Shown: one piece after another, positions 16,632-25,052 of the stretch
Numbering within the stretch: position 1 is the stretch's first letter
Layout: each line of letters starts with the position of its first letter
Source of the DNA: Lysobacter sp.
GTDB lineage: Bacteria > Pseudomonadota > Gammaproteobacteria > Xanthomonadales > Xanthomonadaceae
DNA length: 64,000 nucleotides
Direction of reading: 5' to 3'
NCBI GenBank assembly: GCA_011526085.1
Contig: WYBC01000031.1
Location: 62,001 to 126,000, forward strand
Program-made: the position numbers and the translations under genes
The notes under the pieces: model-generated
Told to the model about the DNA's origin: nothing
Database searches by the model: none
What the model saw: only the letters and a program-made list of their open reading frames with translations

Positions 16632-17015
16632 ATGCAACACGCACGACACAATGCCCTGAACTGGTTCGAGATCCCGGTCGCCGACCTGGATCGCGCGCAG
16701 CGCTTCTACGAAACCCTGTTCGCCACGCCTTTGCGCCGCGAAGCGATGGGCCCGGAGACCACGCTCGCGATCTTCCCCTACGAGCAGTACGGCGTCGGCG
16801 GCTGTCTGTTCGCCGCGCCGCACGCGACGCCCGGCACCGAAGGCGCGATCGTCTACCTCAATGCCGGTTCTTCGCTGGATGCGGTGCTCGCCCGGGTGGA
16901 CGCCTCGGGCGGCAGGGTGACGCTGCCGCGCACCGAACTGCCGGAAGGCATGGGCTGCTTCGCCCACATCGCCGACAGCGAAGGCAACCGCGTCGGTCTG
17001 CACGCGCCGGCCTGA
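16632..17015 (+). CDS. VOC family protein (second copy)
   Basis: A 127-residue vicinal-oxygen-chelate protein of the same broad fold as the 15800 gene but clearly a different subgroup: NWFEIPVADLDRAQRFYETLF at the N-terminus, GGCLFAAP in the middle and IADSEGNRVGLHAP at the end. This subgroup is often placed next to YafY-type regulators, as here (45 bases upstream of one). The ATG at 16632 follows GAGGAAAT. Substrate unknown. Confidence 0.88.
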   Translation: MQHARHNALNWFEIPVADLDRAQRFYETLFATPLRREAMGPETTLAIFPYEQYGVGGCLFAAPHATPGTEGAIVYLNAGSSLDAVLARVDASGGRVTLPRTELPEGMGCFAHIADSEGNRVGLHAPA

Positions 17016-17059
17016 CATGGCAGGATGTGGCGGCGACGTCCGTCGAAGAGATCGCCCGC

Positions 17060-17749
17060 ATGCGCCGCGCAGACCGTTTGTTCCAGATCGTGCAACTCAT
17101 CCGCGGCCGTCGCCTGACGACGGCCGCGTTTCTCGCCGAACGCCTGGAAATCTCGCCGCGCTCGATCTATCGCGACGTCGCCGCGCTGCAGGCGCAGGGC
17201 GTGCCGATCGAAGGCGAAGCCGGCGTCGGCTACCGCATGCGCCGCGGCTTCGATCTGCCGCCGCTGATGTTCGACGCGCGCGAAGCGCAGGCGCTGGTGG
17301 CCTGCGTGCGCATCGCGCAGCCGCGCATCGATCCCGCGCTGGCGGCGGGCGCCGAGGATGCGCTGGCGAAGATCCTCGCGGTGCTGCCGGCCGCCGAGCG
17401 CGCGGCGGCCGAAAGCCTGAGCGTGTACGCGCCGTCGGTCGGTCCGGATCCGCAGACCCGCGAGCGTCTGCAGCGGCTGCGCCAGGCGACCGAACAGCGG
17501 ATCAAGCTGCGGCTGACGTATCTCGACCTCAAGGACGACACCAGCGTGCGCACGGTGCGCCCGCTGGGCTGTTTCTACTGGGGCCAGGTGTGGACGCTCG
17601 CCGCCTGGTGCGAATCGCGCGAGGATTTCCGCAATTTCCGCGTCGACCGCATCCAGGCGGTCGAAGCCCTCGACGCGCGTTTCCGCGACGAACCCGGGCG
17701 GACATTGCCGGACCTGATGCGGATGTACGACTGCGACGATGCCGGTTGA
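17060..17749 (+). CDS. YafY/WYL family transcriptional regulator
   Basis: A 229-residue regulator. Residues 1-60 are a DeoR/HTH_11-like winged helix (RRADRLFQIVQLIRGRRLTTAAFLAERLEISPRSIYRDVAALQ motif pattern). From ~135 onward is the WYL domain (LRLTYLD...VRPLGCFYWGQVWTLAAWCE), which binds effectors such as nucleotides or DNA. The ATG at 17060 gives the expected length. It sits directly downstream of the second VOC gene and most simply controls the VOC genes, via the palindromes upstream of them. Confidence 0.9.
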   Translation: MRRADRLFQIVQLIRGRRLTTAAFLAERLEISPRSIYRDVAALQAQGVPIEGEAGVGYRMRRGFDLPPLMFDAREAQALVACVRIAQPRIDPALAAGAEDALAKILAVLPAAERAAAESLSVYAPSVGPDPQTRERLQRLRQATEQRIKLRLTYLDLKDDTSVRTVRPLGCFYWGQVWTLAAWCESREDFRNFRVDRIQAVEALDARFRDEPGRTLPDLMRMYDCDDAG

Positions 17750-17828
17750 CTGTTGTTTTTCTGGAACGCTTGTCTGTCGGTCATGGTTTTCCGGTAACGC
17801 CTGCAGTCTTTTTCGCGCTGGTGCGCGA

Positions 17829-17857
17829 GTGACTTTCTTTGGCGCAAAGAAAGTCAC
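17829..17857. repeat. 13-bp inverted repeat, dispersed-element type
   Basis: GTGACTTTCTTTG, a GCG loop, then CAAAGAAAGTCAC: a perfect 13-base stem. It lies 80 bases past the YafY stop. It has no U-tract, so it is not a standard terminator. It looks like a dispersed intergenic element of this family of bacteria. Confidence 0.75.
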
Positions 17858-17910
17858 CAAAGAAAGCATTCAAGTCCAATTCAAACCTGCCATCGGCGAT
17901 ATCGCCGGGA

Positions 17911-17944
17911 TTTTTCGATGAGACGTCCTTGTCTCATCGAAAAA
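17911..17944. terminator. 14-bp perfect hairpin, bidirectional terminator-like
   Basis: TTTTTCGATGAGAC, six-base loop, then the exact reverse complement. The A/T ends give a short U-run in either direction, so it could end transcription of both the rightward YafY gene and the leftward gspAB genes, although it lies 160-250 bases from each stop. It may also be another dispersed repeat. Confidence 0.5.
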
Positions 17945-18190
17945 TGGCGCACATCCTGTGCGCCGCCCGCGGGGTCTCCGGTCCGAGGCCGGTGCGTCGT
18001 TCCGGATTGATCGTCGGGACGATGCGGTTTGCCGGGATGCGTTCCGTTTGCGGCCGCTGTCCGTCGCTTGTCTGCCGATGTGGATTCCGGGCGGCCGAAG
18101 AAAGATTCATGTGGATTCGGAAAGCCCGAATATGCAATCAAGGTGCTGGGATTTCATCCATGAACGTGATGATTCCCTCAGGGGTGAGGC

Positions 18191-18934
18191 CTATTGCAAT
18201 GCGATCTTCAGTCGCCCGCCGCGCCAGACCAGCACCGCGCCGTCGCGGGTGATGCGTTCGACCACGACCTCGCCGAGCACGTCGCCTTCCTTCAGGCGTT
18301 GACCGTCGAGAATCACGAAGCGTCCCGACGGCGTGTCGTTCCACAGATGCATGCTGAGTTTCAGCGGCGGCAACTGGTTGCGCGTGGCCGGGTCGAGATC
18401 GGCGAGCGCGATCGGCTGGTCGCTCGCGGGCGGCGGCAGCGGCGGTGTCGCGGCCGGCGGCGGTGGCGGCCGTTCGCGCGGTGCCGCGATCGCCGGCGTT
18501 GCGATCGGCGGCGTTGCGATCGGCGGCGATGCTGCCGGCGGGGAGTTCACCGATGGGGTTTCGACAGGCGCGGGCGTCGTGACCGGTAGCGCCTGCGTGC
18601 CCGGGCGTTCGACGACGGGCGGGCTGTCCGCGGCAGGTGATGCGGCGATCGGTGCGGCCGGGGGCGGCGGCGGTGCTTCGAGGGTCGGTGCCTTCGCTGC
18701 GTCGACGCGTGTCGTATCTGGTGCCGTCGACGGCGGCACTGCCGGCCGCTGCGCGACCAGCCAGATCGCGGCGATCAGCGACAGCACGCCGATGCCGGCG
18801 GCGGCCCATAGCGGCCACGTGCGTCGCGCGCGCTCGGGTTCGGCGGTCTGTGGCATCGTCGCGAACAGATCGGGCGCTTCGCTGCGGCGGCGGGCGGCTT
18901 CGGATTTGCGCAGGGCGTCGAGGATGAAGGACAT
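18191..18934 (-). CDS. gspB: Type II secretion accessory protein GspB
   Basis: A 247-residue inner-membrane protein with the exact GspB/ExeB start MSFILDALRKSEAARRR, a membrane segment at ~40-65 (WPLWAAAGIGVLSLIAAIWL), a long proline/alanine periplasmic linker of repeated IATPP-like units, and the C-terminal GspB domain (LKLSMHLWND...GDVLGEVVVERI...VLVWRGGRLKIAL). With GspA it inserts or positions the secretin GspD in the outer membrane. It starts 3 bases after the gspA stop. Confidence 0.93.
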   Translation of the reverse strand: MSFILDALRKSEAARRRSEAPDLFATMPQTAEPERARRTWPLWAAAGIGVLSLIAAIWLVAQRPAVPPSTAPDTTRVDAAKAPTLEAPPPPPAAPIAASPAADSPPVVERPGTQALPVTTPAPVETPSVNSPPAASPPIATPPIATPAIAAPRERPPPPPAATPPLPPPASDQPIALADLDPATRNQLPPLKLSMHLWNDTPSGRFVILDGQRLKEGDVLGEVVVERITRDGAVLVWRGGRLKIALQ

Positions 18935-18937
18935 CGG

Positions 18938-20602
18938 TCACTCCGTCCGTGCGGACAGATGCGGGCCAGGCTCGCCGGCGGTCAGCGCGAACAGGGTGTC
19001 GGCATCCAGCGTGCCGCTGCCGCGCAGGCCGGCGCGGGCCTGGAATGCGCGCAGCGCGGCGGCGGGATCGACCGCGCTGCCCGCGGGCAACCGCCGACGC
19101 ACCCAGGCGAGGGCATCGGCATCGTTGGCGGCGAAGCGCGTTTCCAGCATCGCCGGCGCGGGCCAGATCGCGAGGTATTCGCCGTTCCACACGCCGGCCA
19201 GCACCACCCGGTCGATCTCGAGCGGCGCGCCGTCGAGCGACAGCCTCACGCGACGCGCATCGGCGCCGAGCAGGGTCGCCCACGCGGCCTGCGGTTCCGC
19301 GCGCAGGCGCAGCAGCACCGGGCGGTCGATGCGCAGCAGAGGTTCGAGCTGCGCGCGGCTGCGCAGGCAGCGCCAGCCGGGCGCGGGCGCGGCGGGGCAG
19401 GCATCGGGGGACACCGCGCGCAGCGCGGCTGGCGCTTTCCAGGCCGCGACCAGCGCGCTCCATTCGCGCGTCGACGCCGGCGGCGTCGTGCGCAGTCGCT
19501 GCAGCAGGGCGTCGGCATCGGGCGCGGACGCTGCGGCCGGAAGCGATGCGGTCGGCAGCGATGCCGTCCCGGTGCGCGTCGATGCGACGGGCGACGCGGG
19601 ACGGTTCGCGTCCGGACGCGCGACCACCACCGCGAGCACCGTCGCCGCGACCGCCAGCCCGCCGATCACGAACAACTTCGCCAGTTCGCGGCGCTGGCCG
19701 GCGGACGATGGCGCCAGCGCTTCGTCGGCGGCGCGATCGACCGTCTTCGCGTCGATCGTCAACAGATCGTGCGCGTAGCCGCCGAGCAGCGCGCGCTCGG
19801 CGACGACGTTGATCAGCCGCGGCACGCCGCCGCTGCGCCGGTGCAGCCGCCGCACCGCGTCCTGCGAGAACGGAAAGCGCTTCGCGCCGGCGGTGTTGAG
19901 CCGGTGACGCAGATAGGCGGCGGTCGCGGCCTCGTCGAGCGGGCGCAGGTGATAGCGCGCGGTGATCCGTTGCGCGAGCTGGCGCAGTTCCGGCCGCGCG
20001 AGGGTGTCGCGCAGTTCCGGCTGGCCGATCAGGATGATCTGCAGCAGCTTCTGGGTTTCGGTTTCGAGATTGGTGAGCAGGCGCACCTGCTCCAGCGCTT
20101 CGGTCGACAGGTTCTGCGCCTCGTCGACGATCAGCACCACGCGATCGCCCTTCGCATAGGCCGCGAGCAGATACGCGCTGAGCGCGTCGAACAGCGCCTT
20201 GCCGCCCGGTGTCGCGGGTGCGCGCGGGGCCGCGGGTGCGGCGGCCTTGCCCTTGCGTTTGCCCGACGCCGGTGCGGCCGGCGGCGCGGGTGCGGCCTTG
20301 TTCACCGGCAACCGCAATTCCTCGCAGATGGTCTGCAGCAGTTCCACAGGCTCCAGCCGCGGGTTCAGCACCAGCGCGGCGTGGGTGTTCTCGGGCAACC
20401 GGTTCAGCAGCAGCCGGCTCAGCGTGGTCTTGCCGGTGCCCACTTCGCCGGTGAGCTGCACGAACCCGCCGCTGCCGCCCTGCTGGATGCCGTAGAGCAG
20501 ATGCGCCAGCGCGTCCCGATGGTGTTCGCTGAGGAACACGTAGTGCGGGTCGGGCGTGATCGAGAACGGCGCCTGTTCGAGGCCGTAGTACTCCAGGTAC
20601 AT
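18938..20602 (-). CDS. gspA: Type II secretion AAA+ ATPase GspA (ExeA)
   Basis: A 554-residue protein. MYLEYYGLEQAPFSITPDP is the classical ExeA start. The AAA domain has Walker A GEVGTGKT (~52-59) and Walker B VVLIVDEAQN. An Ala/Pro linker in the middle of the ATPase (PAPPAAPASGKRKGKAAAP) is unusual. After residue ~310 a membrane segment (LFVIGGLAVAATVLAVVV) leads to a periplasmic part ending in a peptidoglycan-binding domain 1 (AALRAFQARAGLRGSGTLDADT). Together with GspB it drives assembly of the secretin through the cell wall. The other gsp genes are not in this window. Confidence 0.93.
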   Translation of the reverse strand: MYLEYYGLEQAPFSITPDPHYVFLSEHHRDALAHLLYGIQQGGSGGFVQLTGEVGTGKTTLSRLLLNRLPENTHAALVLNPRLEPVELLQTICEELRLPVNKAAPAPPAAPASGKRKGKAAAPAAPRAPATPGGKALFDALSAYLLAAYAKGDRVVLIVDEAQNLSTEALEQVRLLTNLETETQKLLQIILIGQPELRDTLARPELRQLAQRITARYHLRPLDEAATAAYLRHRLNTAGAKRFPFSQDAVRRLHRRSGGVPRLINVVAERALLGGYAHDLLTIDAKTVDRAADEALAPSSAGQRRELAKLFVIGGLAVAATVLAVVVARPDANRPASPVASTRTGTASLPTASLPAAASAPDADALLQRLRTTPPASTREWSALVAAWKAPAALRAVSPDACPAAPAPGWRCLRSRAQLEPLLRIDRPVLLRLRAEPQAAWATLLGADARRVRLSLDGAPLEIDRVVLAGVWNGEYLAIWPAPAMLETRFAANDADALAWVRRRLPAGSAVDPAAALRAFQARAGLRGSGTLDADTLFALTAGEPGPHLSARTE

Positions 20603-20667
20603 GGGGGACGGGCCGGCGCGGGTCTGCGGCGAAGGGGCGTCTAGACTGCCACAGCGGCGCCGCGGGG

Positions 20668-21660
20668 TCAGCGCGGACCGGGCGCGTCGGTTTCGCTCGC
20701 TTCGCCGGCTTCACCGATCACCTTGGCTTCGGTCAGCGCCAGCGCTTCCGGATGCTCGATCCGCCGCGGCCGCACCACCAGCGGGTAGATCAGCACCGTG
20801 CCGAGGATGATGGCGACGCCGAGGTAGAAGGTCGGCGTGAGTTCGCGCTGTTCGCCCAACAACAGCATCGCCAGGGCGATGGCGTAGACCGGTTCCAGAT
20901 TGATCGCGAGCTGCGCGCCGAACGCGCTGAGGTGGCGCAGCGCCATCAGCGACAGCACGAACGGCACCAGGGTGCAGGCGATGGCCAGCCCGAGCAGATA
21001 CAGACCGTCGCGCAGGTCCGGCAGCAGGAACGGGTCGCCGCCGAAGGCCGCGGGCGACAGCAGCCCGGACAGGGGAGCGAGCAGGGTCATCGCGGCGACG
21101 CCCGCGGCCATTTCCAGCGCCGTGACCGACAGCGCGTCGGCGTGCTCCACGAGTCGTTTGTTGAGCGAGCCGAAGATCGCGACCAGCAGCGCCGACACCG
21201 CGCCGACCGCGACGCCGACGAGCATGCCGTCGGGCACGCCGCCCGCGACCAGGGCGACGCCCGGCAACACGGCGATGCCGAGCCCGACTTCGCGCTTCGA
21301 CAGTCGCTTGCCGGTCATCCACGGCTCGACCAGCGCGGTGAACACGGTGGCCAGGGCCATGCAGGTGGCGCCGACCGAGGCGTTCGAGAGCTTGATGGCG
21401 GCGTAGAACGTGAGCCAGTGCAGCGCCACCAGCACGCCGGCGCCGGCGTAGGCCCAGCGCAGCCGCGCCGGCATCGCGCGCAGTCCGCGCCACACGCGCG
21501 GCAGCAGCATGAGCAACCCGGCGACCAGCAGCATGCGCCACCACACCAGCGGCAGCGCCGGCAGGGTGATGAGCTTGCCAAGGATCGCGGTGAAGCCCCA
21601 CAGCAGCACGCAGAAATGGATCTGCAGCCAGGCGGTGCGGGTGGCGGGCGTGGCGGTCAT
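20668..21660 (-). CDS. EamA family (DMT) transporter
   Basis: A 330-residue inner-membrane protein with ten hydrophobic segments in two EamA repeats: first repeat from HFCVLLWGFTAILGK, second from GAVSALLVAIFGSLNKRLVE. The C-terminal ~30 residues are a polar tail. Members export metabolites or amino acids. Its ATG overlaps the stop of the LysR gene (ATGA at 21657-21660), so the two are translationally coupled, which suggests that the LysR regulator senses the compound exported. Confidence 0.9.
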   Translation of the reverse strand: MTATPATRTAWLQIHFCVLLWGFTAILGKLITLPALPLVWWRMLLVAGLLMLLPRVWRGLRAMPARLRWAYAGAGVLVALHWLTFYAAIKLSNASVGATCMALATVFTALVEPWMTGKRLSKREVGLGIAVLPGVALVAGGVPDGMLVGVAVGAVSALLVAIFGSLNKRLVEHADALSVTALEMAAGVAAMTLLAPLSGLLSPAAFGGDPFLLPDLRDGLYLLGLAIACTLVPFVLSLMALRHLSAFGAQLAINLEPVYAIALAMLLLGEQRELTPTFYLGVAIILGTVLIYPLVVRPRRIEHPEALALTEAKVIGEAGEASETDAPGPR

Positions 21661-22601
21661 CGCGGCTCCGGGGCGGAAGGCCGGGCATTATCGCCGCTGC
21701 GCGCGTGCAGGTCGGGATCGCGTTCCTCCGCGCTCGCCAGCAGCAGCCAATCCACGAACGCCTGCGCCGCCGGGCGCAGGCGACGGTGCGCGGGATACAC
21801 CACGTAGTAGCGCCAGCGGGTGGGCAGGGCGGGGCCGGGCAGCCGATGCAGCCGACTGCTGTCCAACCAGGGCGCGGCGATCCGCGCGCGCGCGAGCACC
21901 GCGCCGAGTCCCTGCGCCGCGGCTTCCAGCGCATCGGTGCTGTCGCTGAAGGTGTGGCGGATGTCGAGCCGCGCGCCGTGCACGTCAGCGGCACGGAACC
22001 AGTCGTGCCAGCCCTGCCGGGCGAGGTCGGCGACGAGCGGGAGCGCGGCGACCTCGGCCGCGGTCCGCGTGCGCGCCGCCATCGCGGGCGCGGCCATCGG
22101 GAACAGCGCGTCGTCCATCAGCAGGTGCGCGGTGAGCCCGGGCCAGTGGCCGGGGCCGTGGCGGATGCCGATGTCCGGGCCGCCGTCGTCGAAGCGGGTC
22201 AGCGCGATTTCGGTGTCGATCGCGAGCCTGACCTCCGGATGCCGCGCGGAGAACGCCGGCAGCCGCGGCAACAGCCAGGTGTTGAGCAGCGAGTGCAGGG
22301 TGGTGATGCGGACGCGATCCTGCTCGTCGCGGCCGTGGCGCAGGCCGCCCAGGGTCGCCTCCAGATCGGCCAGCGCGCTGCCGGCCGCGTCGGCGAGTTG
22401 CCGGCCCTCCGCGGTCAGGGCGACCCCGCGCGCATGGCGCTGGAACAGGGACACGCCGAGCCGGCTTTCGAGTTTGCGCACGTGATGACTGACCGCGCTG
22501 GCGGTCAGATGCAGCTCTTCGGCGGCGTGGGCGAAATTCTGGTGGCGGGCGGCGGCCTCGAACGCGGACAGCGCCGGCAGCCAGTCGGGTCTGAGTGCCA
22601 T
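21657..22601 (-). CDS. LysR family regulator, GcvA-like
   Basis: A 314-residue LysR-type regulator. The N-terminal winged helix reads WLPALSAFEAAARHQNFAHAAEELHLTASAVSHHVRKLE, the GcvA/AmpR-like subgroup. The C-terminal effector domain has IGIRHGPGHWPGL. The start at 22599-22601 (MALRPDW) is preferred over a frame start 12 codons upstream since homology begins there. It is the first gene of a two-gene operon with the EamA transporter and is divergent from the cupin gene, so it could control both from the shared 113-base gap. Confidence 0.9.
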   Translation of the reverse strand: MALRPDWLPALSAFEAAARHQNFAHAAEELHLTASAVSHHVRKLESRLGVSLFQRHARGVALTAEGRQLADAAGSALADLEATLGGLRHGRDEQDRVRITTLHSLLNTWLLPRLPAFSARHPEVRLAIDTEIALTRFDDGGPDIGIRHGPGHWPGLTAHLLMDDALFPMAAPAMAARTRTAAEVAALPLVADLARQGWHDWFRAADVHGARLDIRHTFSDSTDALEAAAQGLGAVLARARIAAPWLDSSRLHRLPGPALPTRWRYYVVYPAHRRLRPAAQAFVDWLLLASAEERDPDLHARSGDNARPSAPEPR

Positions 22602-22714
22602 GGCAAGCCTCAAATCTGATTTGCGTCTGGGCGACAAAGTACGCGCTTGTCAGGCCTCGTGCACGCCCTATGATCGGCGTCGAGACAACAGCGTCGTGAT
22701 CGACAGAGGTCGGG

Positions 22715-23137
22715 ATGGGCCGGATGGATGGAGTGCATCGACTTGCGGATATCGTCGGCGAGCGCCCGGCGGCGGTCGCGGTCGCGGCCGGAGGCATCGA
22801 GGCGATCGTGGTCGGCGAGGGCTGCCTGCGCCGCGACCTGCCGGCGCCGCCCGGGGCCCGTGCCTGGCTGGTGGAGATGGCCGCGGGCAGCGAATGGCCG
22901 CGGATCGACCGTCACGACACCGGCGAGGCGTACTTCGTGCTCAGCGGCGAAGTGATCGAAGGCGATGTCCGCCATCCCGCCGGTACCCAGGTCGTGTTCG
23001 CGCCGGGCAGTCGTCATCGCCCGCGCACCGACACCGGCACCTGCCTGCTCGGCTTCAACCTCGATGTCGGCGCGTATCTCGGCGCGGGCGGCGATCCCGC
23101 CGCGCTGTCCGGCCAGCTGCACGTGCAGCAGGGCTGA
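22715..23137 (+). CDS. Cupin domain protein
   Basis: A 140-residue single-domain cupin. Motif 1-like HDTGEAYFVLSGEVIEGD and motif 2-like GTQVVFAPGSRHRPRTDTG are present; the metal-binding His/Glu pattern is HxxxExY and a final His. It reads like anti-sigma ChrR-type or small metal-binding cupins. It is divergent from the LysR gene and 24 bases ahead of a second EamA transporter gene, so it is probably in an operon with it. AGAGG precedes the ATG; a second ATG three codons in is possible. Confidence 0.8.
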   Translation: MGRMDGVHRLADIVGERPAAVAVAAGGIEAIVVGEGCLRRDLPAPPGARAWLVEMAAGSEWPRIDRHDTGEAYFVLSGEVIEGDVRHPAGTQVVFAPGSRHRPRTDTGTCLLGFNLDVGAYLGAGGDPAALSGQLHVQQG

Positions 23138-23161
23138 TCACTTCTTCCATCAGGCATTCCG

Positions 23162-24052
23162 ATGAACGCTTCCGTGTCCGATCCCCTGCTGAGCGCGCGC
23201 GCCACGCCGGCGTGGCTCACCCCGCTCGAACTCGGCCTGCTCGGGGCGATCTGGGGCGCATCCTTCATGTTCATGCGCGTGGCCGCGCCGGAATTCGGCT
23301 CGACGCCGCTGGTCGCGATCCGGCTTGGGCTTGGCGCGCTGATCCTGCTGCCGTTCCTGTGGCGCGAGCGCCGCGCGTTCTCCGCCGCGCTGTGGCCGCG
23401 GCTGGCCCTCATCGGCGCGGTGAATTCGGCGATTCCCTTCACCCTGTTCGCCTGGGCGGCGCAGCGCGCGCCCGCCGGCGTCGGCGCGATCACCAATTCG
23501 ATGGCGGTGCTGTTCGTCGCCCTGATCGCCTTCCTGTTCTACGGCGAGAAGATCGGCACGCGCCGGGTGATCGCGCTGGTCGCGGGCTTCGCCGGCGTGA
23601 TCGTGCTCGCCAGCGGCAAGGTCGGCGGCGCCAGCATCGGCCTGCCGGTGGCCGCGGGCACCGCTGCGGCTTTTCTCTACGGCATCGGCGCGAATCTGGT
23701 GAAGCGCCACTTGGCCGGCCTGCCGGCGACCGCGGTGGCGGCGGCGACGCTGACCTGCGCCGCGCTGATGACCGCGCCGTTCGCGATCGCGCAATGGCCG
23801 GCGCATGCGGTGTCGGCGACATCCTGGGCGGCGGTCGCGGCGCTGGGCGTGATCTGCACCGGCATCGCCTTCGTCATGTACTACCGGCTGATCGCGCGCA
23901 TCGGCGCGCCGCGCGCCGCGACCACGACCTATCTCGTGCCGCTGTTCGGCGTGGGCTGGGCGTGGCTGCTGCTGGACGAACCGCTGACCCTCGCGATGGC
24001 GATCGCCGGTGCGCTGATCCTGGGCAGCGTGGTGTTGAGCCAGCGCCGTTGA
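23162..24052 (+). CDS. EamA family (DMT) transporter (second)
   Basis: A 296-residue inner-membrane protein with ten hydrophobic segments in two EamA domains (LGLLGAIWGASFMFMRVA and VAAGTAAAFLYGIGANLVKRH). It begins with the typical WGASF signature of drug/metabolite exporters and is not a close duplicate of the transporter at 20668. It lies just after the cupin gene and is likely co-transcribed with it. Substrate unknown. Confidence 0.9.
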   Translation: MNASVSDPLLSARATPAWLTPLELGLLGAIWGASFMFMRVAAPEFGSTPLVAIRLGLGALILLPFLWRERRAFSAALWPRLALIGAVNSAIPFTLFAWAAQRAPAGVGAITNSMAVLFVALIAFLFYGEKIGTRRVIALVAGFAGVIVLASGKVGGASIGLPVAAGTAAAFLYGIGANLVKRHLAGLPATAVAAATLTCAALMTAPFAIAQWPAHAVSATSWAAVAALGVICTGIAFVMYYRLIARIGAPRAATTTYLVPLFGVGWAWLLLDEPLTLAMAIAGALILGSVVLSQRR

Positions 24053-24083
24053 TGCGCTCTACACGAGCCTGTCAAAAACCAAT

Positions 24084-24160
24084 GCAGGAGCGATGCTAGT
24101 CGCGACCGGCCCGGGGAAAGATCTTCCGCAGCCCGTCGCGACTCGCGTCGCTCCCACAGG
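24084..24160. repeat. REP-like inverted repeat
   Basis: GCAGGAGCGATGCTAGTCGC and, after a spacer, GTCGCGACTCGCGTCGCTCC form two imperfectly complementary arms of about 20 bases. This is a typical Xanthomonadaceae 'GGAGCG...GTCGCGAC' intergenic repeat. It sits between convergent genes and may end transcripts of both. Confidence 0.7.
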
Positions 24161-24186
24161 GGGATTTCCTGATCCGGTTCGGCGGA

Positions 24187-24846
24187 TCAGGGCGGTGCCG
24201 CGGTCTGCATGCCCACCCGGCGCGGCACGCCGTCCTCGTCCAGCAGTCGTTCGATCCGCGCGAAGACCTCGGGCCGCGAGAAGGGTTTCTTCATGAAATC
24301 GTCGGCGCCGATGCGCTGCACGTAGAACTGCTCGGTGGCCTGGACGTTGCCGCTGATCATGATGATCGGCACCTGCTTGGTCGCCGGTTCGCGGCGCAGG
24401 GCGCGCAGGGCGGCGAAACCGTCCATGCCCGGCAGCACGATGTCGAGGAAGATCAGGTCGGGCGGGATGTCGCGCACCAGTTCCAGCGCTTCCTCGGCGG
24501 TGTAGGCCTCGAGCGTCTGGTAGCCGTTCTGCTGCAGCATCTTGCGAAGCACTGCGACGATCGTGGTGGAGTCGTCGACGATCAGCACGCGGGTGCCGGG
24601 CTTCGCCAGCGGCCGCGGCTTTTCGCGACGTTCCGGCCCGAGATAGCCATCGTCCACCGCGGGCGGCGCGACCGCGGCCTCGGCGAGCATCTCGGGCGTG
24701 ACGGCTTCGGCCAGCGCGTCGAGCTCTTCGGGTGTCGGGGTCGGCGGACGCGGCGGCAGCGGAATGGCCGCGGGTTGCGGCACGGCGGGCGTGTCGCGCC
24801 CGCGCAGGGTGTCGCGCCATCGTTTGACAGAATCGAAAATACTCAC
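24187..24846 (-). CDS. Response regulator with N-terminal extension
   Basis: A 219-residue protein. The first ~85 residues are a proline/alanine-rich extension (VSIFDSVKRW...). The receiver domain follows: acidic pair Asp91/92 in LIVDDSTT, phosphoacceptor Asp135 in LIFLDIVLPGMDG and Lys in FMKKPFSRPE. No output domain, so it is a PilG/PilH-like or CheY-like regulator acting by protein contact. The VDDSTTI motif is typical of the twitching-motility group. The GTG at 24844-24846 with GGGAGA upstream is chosen. Confidence 0.88.
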   Translation of the reverse strand: MSIFDSVKRWRDTLRGRDTPAVPQPAAIPLPPRPPTPTPEELDALAEAVTPEMLAEAAVAPPAVDDGYLGPERREKPRPLAKPGTRVLIVDDSTTIVAVLRKMLQQNGYQTLEAYTAEEALELVRDIPPDLIFLDIVLPGMDGFAALRALRREPATKQVPIIMISGNVQATEQFYVQRIGADDFMKKPFSRPEVFARIERLLDEDGVPRRVGMQTAAPP

Positions 24847-25052
24847 GCGCTGTGCTCTCCCGGACGGATGCCGGCGCGGCCGGCCCTGATCCAACATTCC
24901 ATGTCAAAACGGCAATCGCGGCCCCGGACGGACGCGGGAAGCATAGCGACCCGCGCCCGGGGGGCCAAGCGGCCTCCGCGGGGCCGGTGGCCCCGCTCGA
25001 TCGGTCCTTCTTCGATCGATCCCTCTTCGTTCGGCCCCTGCCCGGGCGGGAC
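24847..25052. other. Intergenic region between response regulator and DUF885 genes
   Basis: 206 bases after the DUF885 gene stop. It consists of GC-rich sequence with scattered direct repeats of TCGATC/TTCGATCG. It presumably holds the response-regulator promoter; no consensus is clear. Confidence 0.35.

Larger units (their letters stand above)
17750..18190. other. Repeat-rich intergenic region
   Basis: 441 bases with no gene; short frames in both directions have no family features. It contains two strong inverted repeats (17829-17857 and 17911-17944). It is more AT-rich than its surroundings in the left half. Sequences like the 17829 element are, from memory, dispersed in many Xanthomonadaceae genomes, so this may be an old landing site for repeats. 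Confidence 0.6.

Noticed and set aside
17839-18302. Short frames in the 17.8-18.3 kb gap as small genes
   Set aside because: They lack ribosome sites, overlap two strong inverted repeats and have no recognisable composition.
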